DNA from: Lineus longissimus
Taxonomy: Eukaryota > Nemertea > Pilidiophora > Heteronemertea > Lineidae
Assembly (NCBI RefSeq): GCF_910592395.1
Contig: NC_088310.1
Location: forward strand, 20,095,501-20,159,500
Direction: 5' to 3'
Length of the DNA: 64,000 nt
Shown here: piece after piece, positions 35,101 to 47,100 of the stretch
Numbering within the stretch: position 1 is the first letter of the stretch
How the letters are laid out: every line of letters starts with the position of its first letter
The notes under the pieces: model-generated
The model's database searches: none
Told to the model about the DNA's origin: nothing
Seen by the model: the letters and a program-made list of their open reading frames with translations, nothing else
Made by a program: the position numbers and the translations under genes

Positions 35101-38100
35101 AGAGTCCTACCTAGTTTGTTTACTTGACTTTCACAATTCTTATCTGGAGGTGTGGACTTCATTCGTCTTGGTATTTTGGTCATCAGTGTGAGAAATACCA
35201 GCACAGCATTTATCGGTGTGGTACTGCCAACATCCTTGCTTCAGATATTTGCAGGAATTTGCAAAAAGCTATACCTCTCCAGTTTTGTAAACTGAAAAGT
35301 ATAGCAAATGGTCAGAAGGGGCAGTGATGTTATGCCACCTTTCTGGACATGGCAGGGCTTTGCCTCTGCTGTTGGACATTTCTCTGGCTCTGGTTCTGGT
35401 TCTGCACCAGTAGCGACTCTGCTCATTTTCCAGACTGGTGCTCATTTACTTTTAATAAGTTGATTGGAATTTGAACTGAAGTGTCATGTTATCTTAGAGA
35501 AACCAACCAAAACTCTGAGATTAAAGCAGAACTTAGTTATTCTTGACTCCTGGCTTCATCAAAGGTATCGGAAATGTGTAAAGAAATGTTGTGTTTGGAC
35601 GAGTGGGACTTGGCCTCAGATTTGACTGACTTGGTCAAGTCGACCGCAAGAATTGCTTGGGAAGTGTACCAAATCTTTCTTCTTTTCCTCGGTGTACAGT
35701 CAAGTGTTCAAAGAGAAAATCCTAAAGTTTATAAGCTTTTAAATCAAGTAAGTATATAAACTTTGGATTGTAGCTTAGAGTTTTATTTTTCAGGATTATC
35801 AAGAACCTTTGATTTCATTCTGTTGTTAAAACGTGTAAAAGCTTGACCTTTTGCATGGATCATTGATTAACACTTAAAAAAGGAAGTGATAGTCTCAGCT
35901 TGGCCTGAGTCCTGAGTGTTTAAAATCTCCACATCGATACTTTGGGTTTGGGTAGGCCTAAATGGAAAAAAGCTTTTGACCTTTGCATGGATCGTTTGGC
36001 AAATACTCAACCAGAGAGAAAGATTCTCAATTGGCTTTGGTGAATTCGCCCATGGATCTATCAGGGATGTTTTCACAGGTAACCTAGAATATCACTCGAG
36101 ATGTTTTTCTTCGTCATTGCTTCATGTAGTGCCTTAACCGATTCAGGTCTTGAATAGATGGTTTGTTTTCTCAGGCGACTTCTCTGCCAATCATCACAAT
36201 CGGGTGTCGCAGAGACGTTCTGACTTTCGTGGCGGCTGATTGTTGATGTGATGATTGATAACCTGTGATTCATAATGAGTGGTCTGAATTGCAATAATGG
36301 TGAAAAAGGTAATTTAGCAATGGAATCCTTCCTCAGGGACAGTTATAGAAATGTGGCTATTCAAAAGCTTTCAAAACTCTTCTGCGGCCACGTCAAGTAT
36401 AGTCCTTGCAACTTCGGCTTGCTTATGAACTTCGGCTGATATGAATTGAATCTAATCCCTTCTGCTTTCTGCAATAATATAATCAGAGATACTAAAACAT
36501 TGAAACCTTTTCATTTTTAGCTGGAGCTGGTGAATCAGGTGAAAGATGCATTTGCACTGGCTATGGGTCTACCCTCTTTCTCTTTTAGCTTCAGGAGCTG
36601 GTGATCGAATCAGATGAAAGATGCGTCCACGCTGGCTATGGGTGTAAGATTCAATACTTTACTCTAACAACCATCTACCCTCTTTCTCTTTTAGCTCCAG
36701 GAGCTGGTGATAGAGATGAAAGATGCGTTCACCCTGGCTATGGGTGAACTCTCCAAGATTCAATACAGCGATAGGTTACTCGAGGAAAAGGTGGAAGCCA
36801 ATAATGTGGAGAACAGAAAACAGGTGGCTGATGTTGTTCAGATGGTTCTGTCTCTAAAGGTAACGAGTGTTTAGTTGTTGTTCTCTTTGCGTAATAAAGC
36901 CTGTCATAGGAAGTTTTAACTTATCACATATGTGGAATTTTGAAATCTAGGGCATTGATTTTGATACTTAGAAAGGCAATACAACAAAATAGATGAAATA
37001 TAGCTGATAATATCCAATTGTTCATCTTATCTCTGTGTTTGAGGTCAGATGGGCAGTTTGTTTTAGGTTCAGATATGGAGCTAGATTAAAAAAGGAAAAT
37101 ATTCGAATGTCGAATATGTACATTCAGTATTGAACCTTTTGGCCAAATCTTGTTAGTAGTTGCTTTAGATATGAAAAAATGCTTATGATGGACCTAAATG
37201 TTTCATAATCATATCTATATAATCAAATTTGGTGCCTATTTTCAGACTGATTTCAGTAGCGTAACAACTCAAATCCAAGCTGTAAATGAGAGCCAGCGAA
37301 CCCTCCAGCAGCAAGTGGAGACTCTCCAGTCTGAGAGGGAGGTGCTGTTAGAGGAAGTTGCCAAGGTTGGGTCAGTCCATGACTCATTGAGGTACGTATA
37401 GACGGAGAGGATCCTGCCAAGATAGAATGCAAGGCTCTGCACAATGCTGCATTGGTGGTCCAATGTTTTATAAACCGTCGTTTCAGAAGTCTTATCATTT
37501 TGACAATGTTAGAGACACAGTCTGGACATTTACAGATCTACTGGTTTACTTCATACTACTATTATTATATGATTGTACTATGAAAAAAAAGCGTAAACCA
37601 ATGAAATAGAAAATGTAAAGCAATATTTTTTTCCGCATGGTTCGATGAAAATGTGTTTCCGATTATAAATCAAGCCTATTGAATGCACTAAGTATGCTCA
37701 GCAAGTAAATGGTTTATTTATCACAGCTGACCGCTAATGTCCCATTGATATCATTCCTACTGGAATTGTATTGCCTTGGGGCTTTTCTCTTGGGTGAATG
37801 TTGTCATTGGTCTTAGATTTAGTTTCTTAATAATCTTAGTTTTCACTGGTCAAGCACAATGAGAGATTATAGAAATATTTCACCTCGGGGGAACAACAGT
37901 ATGAAATTCTGCTTGGGACTGCTTGGCATTAGGCAGGCTTTATGTTTATGTATTTTTGTCCTCGGACCCAGTCGCTTAATGTGCTTCTGCATGTTTTTAT
38001 TCTTAAAAACTCACTTAACATAGAATATCCTTTATCCAGTTGAAAAGCTATGACTATGAAAATGCTGAATCGTTGATATGCCTTTTGCACCAGACTCATT

Positions 38101-41100
38101 ATTTCCTTGACTCAACCACTACTTAATAATTCATGAATTGTTTTACTTTTGCCATAGGTTGACTACAGCCTTTGGCCCTCTTAATAGACTACTGTGAGCC
38201 TAAGAGTGCCCGACAGATTTATTTTGGCACCAAGATCAATACCGGGATCAATACTTAGAGTATTGTGCCTCTTATGATGTGGTCATGGTCGTCTATAGAC
38301 ATATCACTTGACGTATGCACACCTGTGGTTTATGCAGTGATGTCTGGTAGACAGGTTCTTAATCTTTGGTATATGGGGTGACCCAAAAATGCACCAACAA
38401 ACATGGTTTTCCGGCCAGGGAAATTCCATGCAAAGTTTACTTGTACCTCATTGAGATTCTCAACTTGGCATTGTGTTCTCATCCTCTCGAGATGACTTTT
38501 TTTAATATTGTCCTCTTAATTTTGCATGTCACCATGTTATTGCTGGATATAGTTGAGTGTCCAGACCCCTTTTCAAGTGCCTTGTCCTCGATCGGTAGGA
38601 CTCTTATCAGCTTGTTTTCCGAGTGACATATTTTGGACCCCCCATGGAATGATGCTATGAAAATAATATATTATTTAGTTTGCCTGCTGGGGCCTAACTC
38701 AAACAAGTTTTGAGGTTAAATGCAATTCATGTAAAGCTGTATTGCAAAGAATACTAATATGCGTAATTTTTTTTGTTTATGACCTCATTGTGTGCACTGG
38801 TAGCTGCATGCAACCAAGTTGTGCGCTCAGCGTTAAGGATGTTTGAAAAAAATCCCTACAATATTCCCATGAATGCTCTGTATAAAGCTCCATGTCCCTG
38901 AGGTCCCATTGTCCTATGGTGTTAATTAGCCCATTATATCTAATCAATCAGCTAATTACACCCATTTACTATAGATCACAGCAGTGTCGCTAATTATGAC
39001 TGGTACTTGAGTAACTCAATGCCCTCTTTAATGGGTGTGGTGTGCTCAAAATGCGAGGCAGTTACTTGTAGGCCTAGCCCTTGCCAAAGATGTTCAGATT
39101 TTAGCATAGCATTGACTCTGTGTAACAAATTGATCATAGTTGTGTCCAATTGAGTTTCACTCACTTCTTTTCGCTTTGAAAGTATTCAATCAACTCTCTG
39201 TATTTGGAATTGTGTTGTTTTTGATATCATACAATGGATAACTCTATAAAAGTTCATGGCAGAATTAAGGAATTGGTCTCAGCAATCTTAACGTCTGCTC
39301 TCAGTCCTCGTGTTCATCGGCAAGTAGATTTGCTCTAAATTGTTTTCTCGACAGAATATGGCTACAGTAAACAGACAACAGGTAAAAAAAGCTACGATAA
39401 AAAAGACAACCATCAAGGTCAAAAAAGGGGAGCCAGTTAATTTGAGCTGGAGTATATACATGTATATACATGTGGTATGCACTTCTTTAAAATGCAACTG
39501 TCTTTATTGCAGGCACAAGTACCCATCTCAAAAGACCCCCCTGAACAATGAAGCCCAACTTTCCGTCCTGCTGGAGAAAGCCCATGGGGGCTTCCAGACC
39601 CATATCAGTGACCATGACAGTGGTGTGGCCAATTGCCGTCCCGGTGACATATCTTCTTGCGGTGAGGCTACTCCCCCTACTGGTCAACCCTTATCGCCGA
39701 TGATGCAGTCGTATATCAACGGATTACACAATTCACAGGGTATGTTTGGGATTATGTTTTTATTTGTCATGAATGTAGAATGTGGCTTCTTTCATGTTGA
39801 ACTATTGTATGGGTTGAATCAAAAAAATCCTACCAACCCCAATTACCACTCGGCCAAAGGTCTGCTTCCCCCATCCAAACCAAATCCGTAGATGTCCACC
39901 ACTGTGGAATGTTGTTATCAGTAACGGTTCGGCCCGCTCTCCAAACATCGAGATTGAATTGTGCTACAAATATCCGACTGATGATTTATGGCACCCAGAA
40001 GTGTTTGATAATTAAGATAAGTCCAAATAACCCAGAAAAAAAAATTGTGAATGAGAATATTCTTTTCTGAAGTATGTTCAGTCATAATGCATAAAATAGG
40101 TTTTTAGGTAAATCTTTCAGATGTTTTGCTTCAATCATAGTATTTTGTGAATCTCAAACTACATGTACATGTATTCTTATTTATATTTATGTGTGTTATT
40201 CTTGCTTTAATTTCTCTCACCTTGTGTGTTTTTCTCAAGGGAATGTGATGTTTTTGTTATATGAATATACATATGCAAATACATATATATATATCAAATT
40301 TTTTACCCATTCAACATGTGGCCTTGAACTTAGCTCCACTGATGATAATTCCCAGTTGAAGTCAGCTCAGCCTGTTAGGATGCTGACCTATAGTACTGCA
40401 TTTGAATTCATCAGTGAGGAGCTTTTGAGGAGGGTGTTGATAGGCAAACCATGAATTGATCAGAAACAAAATAGCAGCACAAACACGTACAGAATCAGAT
40501 GGTGGAATGTCGTACAAAAAAGTTTGAAGAAAATAAATGTGAGACGTCTTTGTCTTTCAGATCTGCCGGATGAGTATGATTCCGACGGCTCAATTACTGC
40601 AGCAGCCAACAAAAGTATAGACCTGAGTCGGACGCTGCATGATAAGTGTTTAGACGTAGATGAATCCATATCTAGTGAGGGGGAACCTAACTCTGCTGCC
40701 CTGTCTCGAACCCCTAATGGTGCTACTGATCAAGGTGAGAAGATATTCTGTAGTTATGTGCATTGAGGAACTGGAATTCTACCAGTCTCTTTTTGCGCTC
40801 TGCAATAATTTTACCTTTTGCTAAGCAATATTGATGTGAGAGTTATGTGAAATTACACGTCTGACTAGTACCACTGTTGTTGACTCGCAGGTGACGTCAG
40901 AGTGACGTTATATTGGCATCGGTCATGCACGGTGCTCTCTTGACCACTGCACCAATGTATAAATGTTCAAGTGAAATGTGGTGTCCAGTCACCCCTTCGT
41001 GTTGACCCCACTCTTCTCTTTTAGGTGCTCTTCATATTGAAAATCCCATCACGGCTCAGGTGACCAGTCCTCTCCAGTCACCCCTGACACGCAAACTGGC

Positions 41101-44100
41101 ACCTCACGAACAGATGATCCAAGATGGTAAGTTGGAACAACTGTAGCTAATCCCCTTAGATTCATCAAGAGAATTTCGCAAGAATTAGAATGGATGAGTG
41201 GCTATTAATTCAGGTGCAGATCACCAGGAAATTTCCATTAAATCTATTCCGAGAACCATAAGACTCCTCTCTTTTACTGCTTTAGGACCCTCTGTTTGAT
41301 GAACAGACTTGAACAAATAATAAATTGATCTGGATTGAGATGTGGACACAAACTGGGGAAATTGTGGACATAGAAGAAGAGTTTTGCATCTCTATAATAC
41401 AATTCTGCCCCTTGTTTTGTTATGGTTCTGAATATCATCACTTTCAGGTCAGAGATTAAGAGTTGCTCGAGAGTTGGTCGAGACTGAGAAAAAGTTCTGC
41501 AGTAATCTGTGGACGATCATCGACTTCCTAGTTGAAGCTGTCAAGTCATCGGGAACCGTTAGTGCCAGGGATATGAGGTAAGCGAGGACATGATAATGTG
41601 GGTTACATTCCTGCTCACCGTAAAAGCTTGTGTTCTATCTAATGATTTATCGCTCTGTTTTCCAGTGTGTTGTTTCCTCCAAGTCTACCATCCCTTTATG
41701 AACTCCATTCCTCATTACTGCTGAAGATGGAGGATAGACTCGCCAGCTGGAAACTACAGGGAATCCTTGGCGACATCTTTGGAAGGATCAGTGATTCTAA
41801 TGTAAGTTTAGTGCACTTCGAGGGAATCATGTGCTGTGAGTTTCTGCAACATGGCGACCAGAAAGTTCTGACGTAAGGAAGTGTTGTGACATTTTCAGAA
41901 AATCCTACGTCCATTGTTGGCATGCCCTCAGGAAATGTGATGCTAATTCCACAGGGTGATGGTTCATTCGGTCTAATCATCATTGGTTTGTTTTCAGTCT
42001 GATTTCTTCCCCCTGTACCAGTGTTACGTCAACGAATTCCCCTCTGCCTTAGAAATGATACGGAAATCTGCTAAACATTCACAGAAGTTCAAGAAGCTAG
42101 TCAGGGTAAGTGTTCAAGATAGACATAGAACTTTTAGAATTGTAGATTTGACTTCTCACGAAAGAATAAACTGTCCAATTGCAAAATCTTCGATGTATAT
42201 GGTACCATATCCTTGACCTTTCTGTGTATTGATTTCAGGACCTGCAGGGGCATCCTGCCTGTCAGGGCCTAGACCTAGGGGCCTACTTGCTCACACCTAT
42301 TCAGAGACCACCAAGATATGTGCTTCTACTCAAAGTAAGTTATAATCCAGTCAAGGGTGCCTACTACCCTCATTTGAAACCACCAAATCTAGCCAATCAA
42401 AATGTGTTGACTTCCACACATGGTGGGGTCCTGCACTGGTATGAATGAAGTGTACAATGAGATATCCTTATTCGAAGTGTTTTGGTGTGCAGCAGCAACC
42501 CATTGTCTTCTACAGATGAATGCCAGGGCCCGGTAGTTTAAAATCCCTCGGCAGCTCGGTAGATACTATAACAGCAGGATACACATGTTGGTTTGAAGGT
42601 CACTTTCTATTTGAATTTGTTGCAGAAGTAACAGCAGAATGTCAGCTTTATCTTTATTTGTGGTCCTCTTTTCAGCAAATGCTCAAACACACCGATCGTG
42701 ATCATCCTGACTTCTATTACCTCGAGTCAACTCTAAACCGACTGAAGATGTTCCTAGACCAGCTGAATAGTTCCATGGAGACTGGCATACCAATGGCCCA
42801 GTACTCTTACCAAACTAAGAGGTCTGTAGATACATTTATTGACTTGACTTCTTCATGGGTTTGGTGGTCAGGACACAATTCAAATGTGTGCGAGACTGTA
42901 AAATTAGGATTGTCGCAAGTTCCGCCTACCATTCTTCTTTTTGTTTGCTTCGTTTAACGTTTGCTTGTACCACGACTGTTGGGCACCACTTGGGATTATT
43001 GACCTTTTAACTCCATCTCTCCCCTGGGAAGCTGCTCACGTTTCTCACTTAATCGTGGTATTGTCATTGGCGCAGGCATCAGGCACAGAGACTCAATTTT
43101 ACATCACAGTCGAAAGATGTGGCAATAGAAATAAAATATTCAGAAGGGGAAACGAAAGTAAAACTGTTCTCAACACAGGTTTTAAAAGAAGTGTTCTTTA
43201 TTTACAGAAAACCACCCCGTGCTCGGAGTGCCTCGGCAGCAAATGGCATTAGTAGTAGCTGCGATGGTCTTAACTTCTCAATGACAACCCGGGACAGCGG
43301 TGTGCACTCCCCGGATGAGTCATCATACATGAATTCAACGAATGCCAACGCGAAAAGGTGAGACAACAAACTTAACACACTGCTTGCTTATCTGTCTATA
43401 GACCCAAAATTTAGTTTGCCCATTTACATGTAGGAGTCGCCTCAGTCAACCTGACAGTCACTGATACCACTCTTTTTACCATGAGTCTACTAGTTTATAG
43501 AATTCTAACTTGTTAACATTCCATTTAGACTTTCTTTCAACACAAACCATCTCACTAACTTGATAGAAAACTTCCTGATATTTCTTTTCACTTACCATAT
43601 TTTGTTGCCCCTGTTCTTTGACATCGCCAGTCCACCACCTCAATTAGGGTCCTGAGTGTGAATGAAAAAAGTAGTGTCTTTTTCAAGTCCTTAGGATTTA
43701 GTCCCTTTAGTGCTTTCCACATGTTTAATGTTAGGAATCCATTTCAAAACCTTAGGTTTTCCCTGTTTAAAAGGAGTTGGGAAAGATTATCAATGAGGTG
43801 AGCTTTCTCTTGCCCTTACCCGCTTAGCCTTGCCAGAGATGCCAACAGACTTTGTACATATTACCTGAGTATCTCGACCCCTGTGTCCTTCAAATGAAAA
43901 ACAAACAGTGCTAACTCTGCACCTGACGTTGAGTGCTTGCTCTTCTATTTTCTATTCAAAGTTCTCCTCCTCCTCTATCATTTCTGCTGCTATAAGATGC
44001 ACTATTGTGCATTTCCTCTACCAAAAGTGATTGTCTCGACCCTTGAGCCCTTCAAATGAAAAACGAACCGTGCTCCGCCATCTATCAATTCTGCTGCTAT

Positions 44101-47100
44101 TAGACTCTCTATTGTACAGTTCCTCTGCCTAGAATGACAACTTTTCGTTTCTTCTCTTTGAACTCTGCCACTTCAACGCACCTGTAAATACACTTATGCA
44201 CATTATCTTCGCTGGTCAAAACTGACCACAAGGGCATTTTGACTATGAGAATAAGGATTTCAGCATGTTTGAGCAGAAACTCTGATCTGTAGTTTAATGG
44301 TTGTTTGAATATAGAATGAGTTTGAGACATGAGTGCTATCCGAAATGTGAAAACCTTACAGTTCAGTTTTGCCTCCAGGGACAAATGGTAAAATTTTCTT
44401 CCTCTCTTAAGTGTATCTATTATACTATCCACTGTAATAAGTCTTATGTTGGACATTCTGACCACTTCCCTTATTTCTCTTCACAGCTTCTATCCTCCAA
44501 AATCCAAAGTCAAGCCTGTCCAGTACGACCCTCACGACGTGTCTTCATCTAGTCTTCAGCAATCCAAAAAGATGTTCAGCTCAGCAAATCAGCTTGACGG
44601 TGCTCCTCAACAGTCACAGGATTCCATGTTTTCACATGGAGCGTTAACCATGCCATCACGTGGTGACCGCAAGAAGAAAAAGAAACTGAAACAGTTGCAA
44701 GAACGTACGGAAAATTACGAGACTTCTGAACATTCTGATCATCATAGATATAGCCCTCAGTCAACTCCAGCACCGATGGACCGAAGGGAATCTCCATCCG
44801 TCAAACTAGGTCATTGGAATGACGAACAATTTAGCAGACGGATTGATTCAGATAGTGATATCCCAGCAAAAGATTCAAACTCGTCCCATTATGAGAGAGG
44901 TCATTATCGCCAGCCAATCACCTCAGATACTTCAATGGAATATGACATGTACATGGACTCTTTTAAAAATGGTGACTTATCAGTTGCTTTGGCGAACAGA
45001 CGGGATCCGTTTGTTACCCATTCCACACCGCGTGGACACCATCATCGCTCTCCACGACATGACTTTGGCATATATGGTGATGATGACAATGACGTTTGTG
45101 ACCACAGCACATATCAGCCATCAATACAAACAAAGGGAACACTCACGCGGAGAGTGCCCAAATTGGGAATATCTGGTCGGTCGAAAAGCCAGGAAAACAT
45201 TTGTGAAGAAAGAAATCACGCAAACCCGATACCACAACCGCAGAACTTAAGCGGTCAACATTTTAAATCACGGCCGAAAAGTGCTTTATCTATGCCGTAT
45301 ATTCATCCTCCGTCTGGTCAGAAACTCGTTGAACGCGCTTGGGATGACAACAACTATCGGTCAAGTATGTCACATGACACGAGTGAGAGTAGCCCGTGGA
45401 ACGATAGTGTCCTGAACGATTCTACATCTGGGAATAGTACAGTGCTCGAGACTAGTCGCCGGAAGGAGTCCAAGAAAAAACGGAAGGAGCGGCAGCGGCC
45501 CAATGAGTCATTGTCCCGAACCTCAGATAGCAATAAGTCAAAGAAGCGCACCACACTGAAGGACTCAATTAAACAGATTTTTACGAGAAAAAGGTAAATA
45601 TGAAGGAAGTTGTTGCCATCATGAACTACATTTGGCATTAAAAATCTTCCATTTGACTCTAGCTCCAAATTGAAAATTACAAAATGACCGTATTTAACCT
45701 TATGAACTTACATTTTCTTCTGTATCAGAACACTGCCTTTTATGATATCACAATTCATACAGTTTAATGAGCAGAGATTCTGACATCCCAGGGCCCACAA
45801 AGGGCTGAAGATTTTACTAAAGTTTTACCTAAGTTTTTGCTGAGAACATTTGTACCACTAGCAATGTGACTTGCTTGATCGAATTCATTTCACTCCTGCT
45901 TCTATCAGTTAGCACATGCAGTTAGCATTTTCAGTTGTTCATGTAACCTTTTGTCTTTTCGGATTCCTTTTGGCATGCCCTCTCTTTATTGCACAGCACT
46001 TCATATCATAATTTCAGCTCTCAGATGTTTTTGAAAATCTCCGAAATGTTTTCTACTCAATGATTCTGATTCATAATCGATTCTGATTCATAATCGTAGA
46101 CCAAAAACTCATTCATTTCATTAAGCACTTGTTCACCCTCTGTTATATTTCTTCTGACAGTACCAGTACCATTAACCCATGATTATCACCATTTCTATAG
46201 TAGTAAGTTTAACTAGGCTCATGTTTGAAGTCCTTATTTGCTTGATTTTGCATCATTATTTGCATCGTTCATTTTCATTTGATCACTACCAAACATTCAA
46301 ATTTGATATTTTATGGCCATGCATGACTCCCTGAGATGAACATTTTGTGTTAATTCTGAGATGATCCCCATTAACACATGTACAATTTTTTTTTGAGAAC
46401 ACCCAGAATGTAGACCTTGCTCATTGAGTCATTATCATCCCATTACAATCATTTCTGCATCCTGTATTTATATCCAGCATGCATTTCTCCCAAGCTTGTA
46501 TTATTGTAACAATATGTAAAAAATCATCCATGTTCATTCCTTCTCTCTCCACCCATGTTTTAAGTTCTGTTATTATTTCCATAGCGATGGCCTAAGCGAA
46601 CTTGAGAGTAGTGATACCTTTAGTCTGTAAGTTGTCACCGGTGTACATACATGTGCGTGAGGGTTAGACTAGAATTCCAATAGGTTTATTGTGTGAGCTA
46701 TATACTAATTCTAGTTTTCTCCAAGAACATGTAACATCACTGACTGTCATCATTACCCTCACCGAAAAGCAGTGTGATATCAGTCAGGATTCAGTCAGGT
46801 TGCAGTGTTACCTCACATTTTTATGGCAGTGTTGAAATCAGTGGAAAGCAGTCATAGGGAGTGTTTTTCAGTCACGCAATACCAAAGCATACAGTTATAC
46901 AGCAATCAAAAATAGAGGTTAGGGAGTCATAAGCAGTGGTAAGACAGTCAAAATCAGTGGTAAGGCAGTCAAAAGCAGTGCTCATTTAAATATTTAGGCT
47001 GACTGATTTCCACTGCTTTTGACACTGAAAATGACTCCTCACTATGCATCATGCACAGGGCTGGCAGTGGGGTTCAGTGTTAATTTAAATATTTCGCAGC

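Noticed and set aside
35574-35759. Open frame running into GTAAGT in the RhoGEF intron
   Set aside because: No acceptor and no phase partner. The adjoining exons join without it.
39352-39369. Possible 13-nt microexon between RhoGEF exons 4 and 5
   Set aside because: It has AG and GT borders, but 13 nt would break the phase. The direct join 37391 to 39513 is in frame.
39340-39891. 183-codon frame read as one exon
   Set aside because: Only 39513-39739 is exonic. The left part is intron with a TA-rich run, and the right part reads through a consensus donor.
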